DNA from: Acidimicrobiaceae bacterium
GTDB taxonomy: Bacteria; Actinomycetota; Acidimicrobiia; Acidimicrobiales; Ilumatobacteraceae
Reading direction: 5' to 3'
DNA: 64,000 bases
NCBI GenBank assembly: GCA_016722025.1
Contig: JADKGZ010000004.1
Span: 186,001-250,000 of the forward strand
A program made the position numbers and the translations under genes. Position 1 is the first letter of the stretch, and every line of letters begins with the position of its first letter. Positions 17,262 through 26,731 of the stretch are shown here, one piece after another. The notes under the pieces are model-generated. The model did not search any database and was not told the DNA's origin. It was given only the letters and a program-made list of their open reading frames with translations.

Positions 17262-18821
17262 GTGAGCAGCGACGACACCCTTCACGACCCACCGGCCGAC
17301 GACGCACCCTCCGGCGATCTCACCGGCAGCGGCCTGATCGCGGAGAAGTCGAAGCGGTTGCTGAAGCTCGACCAGATGAGAGCGGCTGGGGCCAACCCGT
17401 ACCCCTACCGGTTCGATCGCACCAGCACGCTCGCCGAACTGCGCGCGCAGCACGGCGCCCTCGATGCCGGCACCGAAACCGAGACCGAGGTGGCCATCGC
17501 CGGGCGCGTGATGCTGATGCGCGACTCCGGCAAGCTCATCTTCGCCACGGTGCGCGACCGCGACGACGAAGTGCAGCTGTTCGTCTCCAAGGCCGTCGTC
17601 GGCGACGAAGCGTTCGAGGCGCTGCGCAACCTCGACCTCGGCGACTGGGTGGGCGTGCACGGCACGGTCATGACCACTCGCAAGGGCGAGCTGAGCGTGA
17701 AGGTGCAGCACTTCCAGCTGCTGTCGAAAGCGGTGCGCCCGCTCCCCGACAAGTGGCACGGCCTCACCGACACCGACACCCGCTTCCGCCAGCGCTACGC
17801 GGATCTCATCGTCAACGAGGAGGCCCGCCGCGCGTTCCGCATCCGTCACGAGATCATCGCCAGCTTCCGGCGCACGCTGCACGGCCGCAGCTACATCGAG
17901 GTGGAGACGCCGGTGCTGCACGTGGAGGCGGGTGGTGCCCATGCCCGCCCGTTCATCACCCACCACAACACGCTCGACATGCAGCTCTACCTGCGCATCG
18001 CGCTCGAGCTGCACCTCAAGCGCCTCATCGTCGGCGGCATGGAGCGGGTCTTCGAGATCGGCCGCATCTTTCGCAACGAGGGCATCAGCACTCGTCACAA
18101 CCCCGAGTTCACGATGATGGAGCTCTACCAGGCCTACGCCGACTACAGCGAGATGATCGAGATCACCGAGGCGCTCATCACGCGCGCGGCCATCGACGCC
18201 ACCGGCACATCGGTGGTCACGGTGCACGGCCCCGGCGGTGCGTCGCTGGAAGTCGACCTGGCGCAGCCATGGCGTCAGGCGCGCATGATCGACCTCATCG
18301 AAGACGCCATCGGGGTGGCGGTGCACCCGTCGCAACCGGTCGAGCAGCTGCGCGCTCTGGCCACGCAGCACGGCGTCTCGTGCGCACCGCGCTGGGGTTC
18401 CGGCAAGATCATCGAGGAGCTGTTCGAGCACACCGCCGAGCACACGCTCATCGCCCCCACGTTCGTCACCGGCCACCCGGTGGAGATCTCGCCACTGGCG
18501 CGGGTGGATCGCAACGACCCGTTCCTCACCGAGCGGTTCGAGCTGTTCATCGGCGCCCGCGAGCTGGCCAACGGCTACAGCGAGCTGAACGATCCCGTCG
18601 AGCAACGCCTGCGCTTCGAGGACGAGCAGATGGCGAAGGAGCTCGGCGACGACGAGGCGGCCACGGCCATCGACGAGGACTACCTGCGGGCCCTGGAGTA
18701 CGGCCTGCCACCCACCGGTGGCCTGGGCATCGGAATGGACCGGGTGGTGATGCTCATCGCCGGCGTGCACAGCATCAAGGAAATCATCCTCTTCCCCACC
18801 CTGCGCCCGGAAGTCTTCTGA
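17262..18821 (+). CDS. lysS: Lysyl-tRNA synthetase, class II
   Basis: A 519-residue class II aminoacyl-tRNA synthetase. The N-terminal OB-fold anticodon-binding domain (about residues 75-190, with VAIAGRVMLMRDSGKLIFATV) precedes the catalytic domain. Motif 2 is FEIGRIFRNEGISTRHNPEFT, the ELANGYSELNDP lysine-site segment is present, and motif 3 is GLGIGMDRVVML. It charges tRNA-Lys. The GTG start at 17262 stands nine bases after TACCGT, fitting a leaderless transcript. It is followed after ten bases by a DUF2804 gene on the same strand. Confidence 0.97.
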   Translation: MSSDDTLHDPPADDAPSGDLTGSGLIAEKSKRLLKLDQMRAAGANPYPYRFDRTSTLAELRAQHGALDAGTETETEVAIAGRVMLMRDSGKLIFATVRDRDDEVQLFVSKAVVGDEAFEALRNLDLGDWVGVHGTVMTTRKGELSVKVQHFQLLSKAVRPLPDKWHGLTDTDTRFRQRYADLIVNEEARRAFRIRHEIIASFRRTLHGRSYIEVETPVLHVEAGGAHARPFITHHNTLDMQLYLRIALELHLKRLIVGGMERVFEIGRIFRNEGISTRHNPEFTMMELYQAYADYSEMIEITEALITRAAIDATGTSVVTVHGPGGASLEVDLAQPWRQARMIDLIEDAIGVAVHPSQPVEQLRALATQHGVSCAPRWGSGKIIEELFEHTAEHTLIAPTFVTGHPVEISPLARVDRNDPFLTERFELFIGARELANGYSELNDPVEQRLRFEDEQMAKELGDDEAATAIDEDYLRALEYGLPPTGGLGIGMDRVVMLIAGVHSIKEIILFPTLRPEVF

Positions 18822-18831
18822 GGAGTCGGCG

Positions 18832-19869
18832 GTGACGACGCCCGAACGCGAGATCACATCACCCGTGCAGTTGTGCGACGAGCGCGGCCGGCTGAACCCT
18901 GGGGCTCGCGGCTGGTCACGGCAACCGATGCTGAACGCCAACCTGCGGGGCCGATGGGGCCGCAAGAAGCGGTGGGACTACTGGGCAGTCATCACCGACG
19001 AGATCGTGGTGTCGTTCGTCTACGCGAACATCGATTACGCGGGTTTGGCCAGCGTGTGGGTGATGGAGCAGGCGACGGGCGAGCAAACGACGGCGGGCAT
19101 GCTGCGGCCCTTCGCGCGCGGCATCACGCTTCCCGCGCAGGTGTGCACCGGCACGGTGTCGGTCGCACACAAGGCCATCAACCTGCGCATCACCGAAACC
19201 GACGATGCCACCCGCCTGGTCGCCACGGCACCAGCGGGCAAGGGATCTCTCACCGGCGCGATCGAGATCGACATCTCGGTCGCCAAGCCCGCCGGGCACG
19301 AGTCGCTCAACGTGCTCATCCCGTGGAGCGAGCGCACGTTCCAGTTCACGTCGAAGCACAACACGCGTCCGGCCACCGGCACCGTGCGGGTCGGTGGCCG
19401 CTCGTGGGCGGTGGCTGCCGAGAGCGATGCATGGGGCGTGCAAGACCTGGGCCGCGGCATCTGGCCGTACTCCAACCGCTGGAACTGGGCGTCCGCATCC
19501 GGTCACGGCACCGACGGCCGGCTGCTCGGGCTGCAGTTCGGCGGCAAGTGGACCGAGGGCACCGGCGCCACCGAGAACGCGCTGTGCATCGACGGGCGGC
19601 TGACCAAGATCTCCGAGGAACTGGAGTGGACGTACTCGTGGGCCAACCCGATGGCCCCGTGGCGCGTGCGCACGCCCGGGTCCGACCAGGTCGATGCCAC
19701 GCTCACCCCCAGCTTCGACCGCTACGACGTGACCGACCTGAAGGTTCTCCGCATGGAGGTGCACCAGTGCTTCGGCACCTGGGCAGGTCGCGTGGTCGGC
19801 GACGATGGCGTCCCGGTGTCGTTCGAGGGTGTCCGTGGCTTCGCCGAGGAAGCGCGCAACAAGTGGTGA
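18832..19869 (+). CDS. DUF2804 family protein
   Basis: A 345-residue protein of the DUF2804 family. Recognisable features are QLCDERGRLNPGARGWSRQP near the N-terminus, KRWDYWAVITDEIVVSFVYANIDYAG, the WGVQDLGRGIWPYSNRWNWASASG core and LEWTYSWANPMAPWRVRTP. The fold is mostly beta; some related proteins act on lipids or carotenoids, but no reaction is known for this group. GTG 18832 has GAGGAG eight bases upstream. It sits between lysS and dapD on the same strand, with 25 bases to dapD. No signal peptide or membrane segment is seen. Confidence 0.85.
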   Translation: MTTPEREITSPVQLCDERGRLNPGARGWSRQPMLNANLRGRWGRKKRWDYWAVITDEIVVSFVYANIDYAGLASVWVMEQATGEQTTAGMLRPFARGITLPAQVCTGTVSVAHKAINLRITETDDATRLVATAPAGKGSLTGAIEIDISVAKPAGHESLNVLIPWSERTFQFTSKHNTRPATGTVRVGGRSWAVAAESDAWGVQDLGRGIWPYSNRWNWASASGHGTDGRLLGLQFGGKWTEGTGATENALCIDGRLTKISEELEWTYSWANPMAPWRVRTPGSDQVDATLTPSFDRYDVTDLKVLRMEVHQCFGTWAGRVVGDDGVPVSFEGVRGFAEEARNKW

Positions 19870-19894
19870 ACGATCTCACGAACGGAGTACGACG

Positions 19895-20824
19895 ATGACC
19901 GCAGCATGGGGCCGAGGCCTGGCCACCATCACCGACGATGGCACGGTGCTCGACACCTGGTTCCGCGAACTGGGCCTGGGTGACGAGCCCCAACCCGAAG
20001 CCTTCGAGGCGTACACGACCGCGCAGCGCCGCGACGACACCCGCCGGGTGAGCGTGCGCGCGGTGCAAGTGCGCATCGACACCGACGACGCGCCTGCCGG
20101 CGCCAGCGACGTGTACCTGCGCTTGCACCTGCTCTCGCACCGCCATCTGCAGCCGCGCACCATCAACCTCGATGGCATCTTCGGTCAGCTGGCCAACGTG
20201 GCCTGGACCAACCTCGGCCCCGCCCCGGTGGAGGGCATCGAGGAGCTGCGCTGGCGGGTACGCCACGACGGCGGCGTGCTCACCGTGCACGGCGTCGACA
20301 AGTTCCCGCGCATGACCGACTACGTGGTGCCCTCGGGCGTGCGCATCGCCGACGCCGACCGGGTGCGCCTCGGCGCCCACCTCGCCAGCGGCACCACGGT
20401 GATGCACGAGGGCTTCGTCAACTTCAACGCCGGCACGCTGGGCACCTCGATGGTGGAGGGCCGAATCGGGCAGGGCATCATCGTCGGCGACGGCAGCGAC
20501 ATCGGTGGCGGCGCCAGCATCATCGGCACGCTGTCAGGTGGCGGCACGGAGCAGGTCACCATCGGCGAGCGCTGCCTGCTGGGCGCCGAGGCCGGCATCG
20601 GCATCAGCCTGGGCGACGAGTGCGTGGTCGAGGCCGGGCTCTACGTCACGGCCGGCACCCTGGTGGCGGTGCACGGCCCACAGGGTGTGGAGGTGGTCAA
20701 GGCTCGCCAGCTCAGCGGCAAGGGCGGCCTGCTCTACCGCCGCAACAGCCAGACCGGCGCCGTGGAGGCCCTGCCTCGCAGCGCCAAGTGGGACGGCCTC
20801 AACGCCGAGTTGCACGCGAACTGA
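19895..20824 (+). CDS. dapD: Tetrahydrodipicolinate N-succinyltransferase
   Basis: A 309-residue actinobacterial-type DapD for lysine/meso-diaminopimelate synthesis, acting on L-tetrahydrodipicolinate with succinyl-CoA. The N-terminal domain contains VRAVQVRIDTDDAPA and LRLHLLSHRHLQPRTINLDG. The left-handed beta-helix carries hexapeptide turns VRIADADRVRLGAHLASGTT and GIIVGDGSDIGGGASI. GFVNFNAGTLG and MVEGRI are typical catalytic-site segments. The ATG follows GGAG by eight bases. An M20 amidohydrolase gene, possibly related to dap or amino-acid turnover, lies 119 bases downstream on the same strand. Confidence 0.95.
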   Translation: MTAAWGRGLATITDDGTVLDTWFRELGLGDEPQPEAFEAYTTAQRRDDTRRVSVRAVQVRIDTDDAPAGASDVYLRLHLLSHRHLQPRTINLDGIFGQLANVAWTNLGPAPVEGIEELRWRVRHDGGVLTVHGVDKFPRMTDYVVPSGVRIADADRVRLGAHLASGTTVMHEGFVNFNAGTLGTSMVEGRIGQGIIVGDGSDIGGGASIIGTLSGGGTEQVTIGERCLLGAEAGIGISLGDECVVEAGLYVTAGTLVAVHGPQGVEVVKARQLSGKGGLLYRRNSQTGAVEALPRSAKWDGLNAELHAN

Positions 20825-20943
20825 GCCCCGTCAGGCCGTTCCGCCACCGGATCCCCAACCCGAGTTGGCAGGCCACCGATCTCTCGATCAGGATGAAGGC
20901 TCATTCGCCGGCTGCTGCCGACCGAGACGTCCCGGGGGCCACG

Positions 20944-22182
20944 ATGCTCGATGACATTCCTGCACTGCTGCCCGAGCTGCGGATGCTCTACGAAGATCTG
21001 CACCGGCACCCTGAGCTGTCGTTCGCCGAGGTGCGCACCGCCGGCATCATGGCCGACCGATTGCGGGCCCTCGGCTACGAAGTGACCACCGGCGTCGGGC
21101 AGACCGGCGTGGTGGCCACACTCGACAACGGCGACGGTGCCACCGTCTTGTTGCGCGGCGACATCGATGCGCTGCCGGTGAAGGAGGCCACCGGCCTGGC
21201 ATACGCCAGCACTGCCGTCGGCCACGACTCCGACGGCAAGGAGGTACCGGTTGCGCACGCCTGCGGGCACGACATGCACGCCACCTGGCTCATCGGTGTC
21301 GCCACGTTGCTCGCCACTCACAAGGACGCGTGGAGGGGTCGGGTCATCCTTGCCGTGCAACCGGCCGAGGAGATCGGCGGCGGTGCGACCGCGATGATCG
21401 ACGACGGGCTGTTCGAGCGATTCGGCACGCCCGATGTGGCGCTCGGCCAACACGTGGCACCGGCGCCGGCAGGGTGGGTGCTGTTCCGGCCGGGTGCTGT
21501 GATGACGGCCAGCGATGCGTTGAAGATCGTCATGCACGGCCGTGGCGCGCACGGTTCGACACCCGAGCAGTCCGTCGACCCGGTCGTGATGGCAGCAGCC
21601 ACCGTGATGAAGCTGCAGACGGTCGTCGCGCGCAACATCGCCGCCACAGAGTCCGCCGTGGTGACGGTCGGAACGCTGCATGTCGGCACGAAGGAGAACA
21701 TCATCTCCGATCATGCCGAGCTGACGTTGAGCGTGCGCACGTTCGAGCCGGCTGTGCGCGACAAGGTGCTCGCTGCCATCAGCCGCATCGCGCACGGCGA
21801 AGCGCACTCGTGCGGAGCACCGCAACCACCCGACATCACCACGCTCTACAGCTTCCCGGCGGTCACCAACGACGCCGACACCACCCATACCGTCGGGGCC
21901 GCCTTCGTCGAGCACTTCGGGCCCGAACGCGCAATGGAAGGGCCTGTGGCCACCGCCAGCGAAGATTTCGGCCTGTTCGGCGCCCGCGGCGGCTTCCCGT
22001 CGATGTTCTGGTTCGTCGGCGGCACCGATCCGGAGCTGTGGCAGAAGGCCTTCGCCGCCAACCGGGTGAACGAAGACATCCCGTTCAACCACTCCGCTCA
22101 GTACGCACCCGTGCAGGACCCCACCATCAGCACCGGTATCGAAGCCATGCTCGTGGCTGCGATGTGCTGGCTGAAGCCCTGA
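20944..22182 (+). CDS. M20-family amidohydrolase
   Basis: A 412-residue metal-dependent amidohydrolase of the hippurate hydrolase / N-acyl-amino-acid type. Seen are the N-terminal LHRHPELSFAEVRTA, the metal motif LLRGDIDALPV, ACGHDMHAT, QPAEEIGGGA with the catalytic Glu, the dimerisation-domain segment GRGAHGSTPEQSVDP, and the C-terminal ASEDFGLF. It should remove acyl groups from amino acids or related amides. An alternative ATG at 20893 would add 17 residues; 20944 starts directly at the conserved fold. It is 119 bases downstream of dapD, but a specific role as succinyl-diaminopimelate desuccinylase is not supported by the motifs. Confidence 0.88.
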   Translation: MLDDIPALLPELRMLYEDLHRHPELSFAEVRTAGIMADRLRALGYEVTTGVGQTGVVATLDNGDGATVLLRGDIDALPVKEATGLAYASTAVGHDSDGKEVPVAHACGHDMHATWLIGVATLLATHKDAWRGRVILAVQPAEEIGGGATAMIDDGLFERFGTPDVALGQHVAPAPAGWVLFRPGAVMTASDALKIVMHGRGAHGSTPEQSVDPVVMAAATVMKLQTVVARNIAATESAVVTVGTLHVGTKENIISDHAELTLSVRTFEPAVRDKVLAAISRIAHGEAHSCGAPQPPDITTLYSFPAVTNDADTTHTVGAAFVEHFGPERAMEGPVATASEDFGLFGARGGFPSMFWFVGGTDPELWQKAFAANRVNEDIPFNHSAQYAPVQDPTISTGIEAMLVAAMCWLKP

Positions 22183-22219
22183 CGCACCGGCCGGCTGCCA
22201 GTACGCCAATCGCCTGGCC

Positions 22220-22801
22220 TCAGGCTTCGCGCTCGCAGCCCTCGATGTGGTCGTTGACGAGGCCCATCGCCTGCATGAAGGCGTACATCGTGGTGGGCCC
22301 GACGAAGCTCCAGCCCCGCTTCTTGAGGTCCTTCGACATCGCCACCGACTCGGGGCAGGTGGCGAACAGGTCTCCGCTCACCGTCAGCCGCGTGGATCGG
22401 GCCGGGCGAAAGCGCGACACGTAGTCGAAGATGGAGCCGAACTCGTCGCGCAGCACCAGCGCACGGCCGGCGTTGTTGATGGTGCTCTCGATCTTGCCGC
22501 GATGGCGCACGATGCCGGCGTCGGCCAACAGGCGGGCGACGTCGCCTTCGTCGAACGCGGCGACCGCCTGCAGCTCGAAGCCGGCGAAGGCTGCCCGGAA
22601 GTGCTCTCGTTTGCGCAGGATCGTGATCCAGGCCAGGCCCGCTTGGAAGCCCTCCAGGCACAGCTTCTCGAACAGACGCACGTCGGAGGTGACCGGATGC
22701 CCCCACTCCTCGTCGTGGTAGTGCACGTACAAGGGGTCGTCACCGCACCACCAGCACCTGGTGACCCCATCGGGCCCCACTCGCAACCGATCGCCGGACA
22801 T
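22220..22801 (-). CDS. tag: DNA-3-methyladenine glycosylase I
   Basis: A 193-residue HhH-fold glycosylase that removes 3-methyladenine from DNA. Diagnostic are the zinc-knuckle start TRCWWCGDDPLYVHYHDEEWG, the LFEKLCLEGFQAGLAWITIL segment and the C-terminal KRGWSFVGPTTMYAFMQAMG, followed by the second Cys/His pair NDHIEGC. Two ATG codons stand in tandem at 22804 and 22801. TACGTT lies six bases before 22801, so the second is preferred for a leaderless start. Normal family length. It is convergent with the M20 gene. Confidence 0.94.
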   Translation of the reverse strand: MSGDRLRVGPDGVTRCWWCGDDPLYVHYHDEEWGHPVTSDVRLFEKLCLEGFQAGLAWITILRKREHFRAAFAGFELQAVAAFDEGDVARLLADAGIVRHRGKIESTINNAGRALVLRDEFGSIFDYVSRFRPARSTRLTVSGDLFATCPESVAMSKDLKKRGWSFVGPTTMYAFMQAMGLVNDHIEGCEREA

Positions 22802-22829
22802 CATGACAACGTACCGTGACGAGCGCTGC

Positions 22830-23490
22830 TCAGCGCTGGCCTCGCCGCTGCGCCTCGGCCTGTACGAGCGACACCCCTTCGATGGGCGCCAGCAGCGGGT
22901 GCTCGACACCGAGCCCACCGTCAGCAGGCACGGTGGGCGACGGTGCGGCGAACACTTCGCGCATCACCGATGGGACCCCGGTGATGCCCTCCAGACCGGT
23001 CTCGACGTCGTAGCCGCGGTGGCGCTGCTTCGCCTCCTTGCTGCGCGAGGCAAGCTCCTCGGCCAGTTGGCCGGTCACCAGGCCGGTGACCGATCCCGTC
23101 GAGCGATCGATCTCGACCGGCACCTCCAGGCCAGGTTCGAGCAACACGGCCACCTTCCAGTTCACCCAGGCGGTGACCGACGTCTCGGGCCCCAATGCAC
23201 CCTGTGGCAAACGCGCCCGTACTCGCACGTGCACCCGCGTGCGCACCGAGCGATCGCCATCACTCATGTCGTGTCGCGACCCGGTGACCACGCCGCGAGC
23301 CGCTCCACCGGCCTGCAGCAGTCGGTCGACCTCCGCCTGCGGCGTGGGGTTCAGGATGCCCGTGGTCGACGATGGGGACCCGAATGCCACCCGGGCACAC
23401 CGGGCACACCGGGGGCGTGGCTGCCCGGATCTCGGCTGCCATCTGCGAGGCCTCACGCACCTGCTGGCGGAGGTTCTTGAACAGACCCAT
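22830..23490 (-). CDS. Conserved hypothetical protein, frameshift near 23375-23410
   Basis: The N-terminus MGLFKNLRQQVREASQMAAEIRAA is in one frame and is preceded at five bases by TACCTT. The rest (SPSSTTGILNPTPQAEVDRLLQAGG, then a VRTRVHVRV...VTAWVNWKVAVLLEPGLEVPVEIDRS beta domain) is in another. They join near the short repeats of CGGGCACAC at 23398-23415, where a miscount of bases is likely. The middle resembles small actinobacterial beta-barrel proteins that follow a coiled N-terminus. The C-terminal 60 residues are low in structure. About 220 residues in all; function unknown. CPVCP near the junction could be a zinc motif or an artefact of the shift. Confidence 0.6.
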
Positions 23491-23560
23491 GCCGTAAGGT
23501 ACCTCGTCACAGGAACCACCCGATCACACCCGGCGTGGCGCCCGGCGCACCCCATCGGCA

Positions 23561-25288
23561 ATGATCACCGGCGTGATTCACCACTACCTCGCCGCTCGCG
23601 CGGAACTCGACGCCCCCGGTTCGCCGTTCGCCACCACCACCGAAGTGGTGCGCGGTGTGCCACTGAAGGTGTTTGCCGCCTGCCCGCCCAACATGCGAGT
23701 GCTGTGGGAGAGCTCGGCCGGCCACGGCGACAAGGACTACCTGGTCTACGAGGACGAGCGTTACACCTACGCCGAGGTCCATGCACAGGTGCGCAAGCTG
23801 GCCGCTCACCTGGTGGCCAACGGAGTGCACCCCGGCAGCCGGGTGGCCATCGCCATGCGCAACTACTCGGAGTGGGTGGTGGCCTATTGGGCCATCGTCA
23901 GCGCCGGTGCCGCCGTGGTCGGCATGAACGCCTGGTGGACCGCCCCCGAGATGGAGTACGCGCTGAACGACAGCGAGCCGCTGGTGCTGATCGCCGACGA
24001 CGAGCGCCTCGAGCGTCTGAACCACATGCCGGCGCAGCGCCCGATGCACATCATCTCCGTGCGCAGCGAACGCACCGCCCCCGGCGGCGTCACCACCTGG
24101 GCCAGCGTGATGGCCGAGGCGGATCCGGGCAGCTTGCCCGACGTGTCGATCGACCCCGACGACGACGCCACCATCTTCTACACCTCCGGCACCACCGGCT
24201 TCCCGAAGGGAGCGCAGCTCACGCATCGCGGTTCGGTGCACAACATCTTCAACATCATCGCGATGGGCGCGGCCACCAACATGGCCGAGGCCAAGGCCAT
24301 CGCCGCCGGCGACGTGCCGGCACCCACCGACGTGCCACCCACCCCCGCGCAGCCGGTGTTCATGGCGCCCACCCCCCTGTTCCACGTGACGGCCTGCAAC
24401 TGCCTGCTGCACCCCGCCACCGTCGCCGGCGGGCGAGTGGTGCTCACCTACAAGTGGGATCCGGGCCGCGCCCTCGAGCTGATCGAGCGAGAAGGCGTCA
24501 CCAACTTCAGCGGTGTGCCCACGATGAGCCGCGAGCTGCTGATGCACCCCGACTGGGCCACCCGCGACACCTCCACCCTGGCGGGCATGGGTGGCGGCGG
24601 GGCCGCGTTGCAGCCCGACCTGGTGGGCAAGATCGCCGGGGCGCTGAAGAACGGCCAACCCTCCACCGGCTACGGCATGACCGAGACGTGCGGCATCATC
24701 ACCGCCAACTCGTCGCGTTGGTTCGTGGCCAAGCCGGCCTCGTGCGGCCCGGTGGTGCCCACGCTGGAGGCCAAGTTGGTCGACGAGGACGGCAACGATC
24801 TGGCCCCCGGCCCCGACGTGCGAGGCGTGCTGTGCGTACGCGGTGCCATCGTCATCAAGGGCTACCTCAACCGACCGGAGGCCACGCACGACAGCATCCA
24901 GGACGGGTGGCTGAACACCGGCGACATCGCCATGATCGACGACGACGGCTTCGTCTACATCGTCGACCGGGCGAAGGACATGGTGCTGCGCGGTGGCGAG
25001 AACGTGTTCTGCAGCGAGGTGGAAACGGCCATCTACCACCACGACGCGATCGCCGAAGCCTGCGTGTTCGGCATCCCCGACGACCGCCTCGGAGAGGATG
25101 TGGCCGCAGTGATCGTCCTGCGCGAGGGCCACGCGCTCAGCCAGGCCGAACTGGCCGAGTTCCTGTCCGCCAGCCTGGCCAAGCACAAGATCCCCGCCAA
25201 GGTGTGGTTCCGCGAGCAGCCCATCCCGCGCAACGCGAACGGCAAGTTCCTCAAGCGCGAGCTGCGCAAGGAACTGGTGGGCGAGTGA
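23561..25288 (+). CDS. Acyl-CoA synthetase / AMP-dependent ligase
   Basis: A 575-residue ANL-superfamily enzyme forming acyl-CoA from a carboxylic acid, ATP and CoA. The P-loop motif is FYTSGTTGFPKGAQLTH (about residues 205-221), the A5 motif is STGYGMTETCG, A7 is LNTGDIAMIDDDGF and the A10 lysine lies in NANGKFLKREL. The substrate pocket cannot be read from sequence; medium or long fatty acids are common for such class I FadD-like proteins. Its TGA overlaps the GTG of the alpha/beta hydrolase by four bases, and that gene overlaps the nitroreductase likewise, making a tight three-gene operon. Confidence 0.92.
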   Translation: MITGVIHHYLAARAELDAPGSPFATTTEVVRGVPLKVFAACPPNMRVLWESSAGHGDKDYLVYEDERYTYAEVHAQVRKLAAHLVANGVHPGSRVAIAMRNYSEWVVAYWAIVSAGAAVVGMNAWWTAPEMEYALNDSEPLVLIADDERLERLNHMPAQRPMHIISVRSERTAPGGVTTWASVMAEADPGSLPDVSIDPDDDATIFYTSGTTGFPKGAQLTHRGSVHNIFNIIAMGAATNMAEAKAIAAGDVPAPTDVPPTPAQPVFMAPTPLFHVTACNCLLHPATVAGGRVVLTYKWDPGRALELIEREGVTNFSGVPTMSRELLMHPDWATRDTSTLAGMGGGGAALQPDLVGKIAGALKNGQPSTGYGMTETCGIITANSSRWFVAKPASCGPVVPTLEAKLVDEDGNDLAPGPDVRGVLCVRGAIVIKGYLNRPEATHDSIQDGWLNTGDIAMIDDDGFVYIVDRAKDMVLRGGENVFCSEVETAIYHHDAIAEACVFGIPDDRLGEDVAAVIVLREGHALSQAELAEFLSASLAKHKIPAKVWFREQPIPRNANGKFLKRELRKELVGE

Positions 25289-26142
25289 GCCTCGCCGGCA
25301 GCGGTACCGCGCACAACGGCGCCTGTGCGGTGCACTACGACACGTTCGGCGACCCCGCCCAACCGACGCTGCTGCTGGTGAACGGTCTCGGCAGCCAATG
25401 CATCAACTACGCCGACGAGTGGTGCGCGATGTTTGCGGCCGAGGGCCTGCAGGTGGTGCGCTACGACAACCGCGACGTAGGCCTCAGCAGCAAGTTCGAC
25501 GATGCTCCCACGGATGCCGGCGGTGCCGCATATCGCGTCAGCGACATGGTGGCGGATGGCATCGCCGTGCTCGACGCGCTCGGCGTGGCGAAGGCTCACG
25601 TGATGGGGCTGTCGATGGGTGGGATGATCGCGCAGAACATGGCCATCCTGCACCCCGACCGGTTGCTCACGATGACCTCGGTGATGAGCAGCACGGGTGA
25701 GGCCGAGTATCGCAAGAGCACGCCGCGTGCGGCCGAGCTGCTCACCGCTGCGGGCGCCACCGACCGTGACGGCTACGTGCAACAGTGGGTCGACGGTCTG
25801 CGCGAGTGGGGCAGCCCGGAATTCGCCGACGAGGCTCGCTGGCGGGAAGCGGCCCAGCGCTCGTTCGATCGCTGCTTCCACCCCAGCGGGCCTGCTCGCC
25901 AGTTCCTGGCCGTCCTCGCCAGCGGCTCGTGGGCCGACCACCTGCCGGGGGTGACGGTGCCCACGCTGGTGATGCACGGCGACAAGGACACCCTCATCGA
26001 TCAAGTGGGCGGCCGACGCACCGCCGAGCTGATCCCCGGCGCCCGCTTCGAGCTCATCGAAGGCATGGGCCACGACTACCCGCCGCAGCTGTGGCGGCAG
26101 TGGACCGATCTGGTCGTGGGCCACATCCGGAGCCATTCGTGA
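25285..26142 (+). CDS. Alpha/beta hydrolase
   Basis: A 285-residue alpha/beta-hydrolase. The oxyanion segment LLLVNGLGSQCINY, the nucleophile elbow GLSMGGMIAQNMA (Ser in G-x-S-x-G), the acid residue in LVMHGDKDTLID and the catalytic His in EGMGHDYPP are all present. It resembles the esterase/lipase group that includes the aclacinomycin methylesterase-like proteins. GTG 25285 overlaps the upstream acyl-CoA synthetase stop (GTGA), and its own stop overlaps the nitroreductase start. In this operon it could release a free acid for CoA activation; that is inference. Confidence 0.9.
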   Translation: MSLAGSGTAHNGACAVHYDTFGDPAQPTLLLVNGLGSQCINYADEWCAMFAAEGLQVVRYDNRDVGLSSKFDDAPTDAGGAAYRVSDMVADGIAVLDALGVAKAHVMGLSMGGMIAQNMAILHPDRLLTMTSVMSSTGEAEYRKSTPRAAELLTAAGATDRDGYVQQWVDGLREWGSPEFADEARWREAAQRSFDRCFHPSGPARQFLAVLASGSWADHLPGVTVPTLVMHGDKDTLIDQVGGRRTAELIPGARFELIEGMGHDYPPQLWRQWTDLVVGHIRSHS

Positions 26143-26693
26143 CCTTCGACGAGATGTCGGCGCTGATCCGCGAGCGACGCACCAGCATGCTGGTCGACAA
26201 GACCCGCCCGGTGCCGCGTGATCTGGTCGAGCGGTTGTGCGAGCTGGCGCAGTGGGCGCCCAACCACAAGCGCACCTGGCCGTGGCGCTTCGCCGTGGCC
26301 GAAGGTGACGGGCGCGCCAGGCTGGGCAATGCGATCGCCGATGCCATGGATGCTCATGGCGACGCGCCGGAGAAGGTGGCCAAGGCTCGCACCAAGTACC
26401 TGCGCACGCCGACGGTGCTGGTGGTCGGCTCCACAGTGGGCGATACCGACCAGCGCACTGCGGAGAACCGCGACGCAGTCGCCGCCGGCGTGCAGAACAT
26501 CCTGCTGGCGGCGGCCTCGCTGGGCCTCGCCACCTATTGGGGTTCGTGCCCGAAGGGCGCCAATGACGCCGTCGCTGGGCTCTCCGGCTTCGAGCACGAC
26601 ACCTTCGTGTCGGCCATCATCTACGTCGGCTGGGCGACCGAGAGCGTCGCTGCCCCGCCGCGACCACCCGTGGTGCTGGGCCGCATCGACTGA
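26139..26693 (+). CDS. Nitroreductase-family FMN oxidoreductase
   Basis: A 184-residue nitroreductase-like protein. The phosphate-binding start IRERRTSMLV (R-R-T/S), AQWAPNHKRTWPWRFAV and the GVQNILLAAASLGLATYWGS helix with the second FMN-binding segment are characteristic. These dimers use NAD(P)H to reduce nitro groups, quinones or enones. The GTG overlaps the hydrolase stop. Third gene of the operon starting at 23561; its relation to acyl-CoA metabolism is unclear. Confidence 0.88.
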   Translation: MTFDEMSALIRERRTSMLVDKTRPVPRDLVERLCELAQWAPNHKRTWPWRFAVAEGDGRARLGNAIADAMDAHGDAPEKVAKARTKYLRTPTVLVVGSTVGDTDQRTAENRDAVAAGVQNILLAAASLGLATYWGSCPKGANDAVAGLSGFEHDTFVSAIIYVGWATESVAAPPRPPVVLGRID

Positions 26694-26731
26694 TCCGGTG
26701 CCGGCTGACCGACCACCGGCTCGGCGTGGCG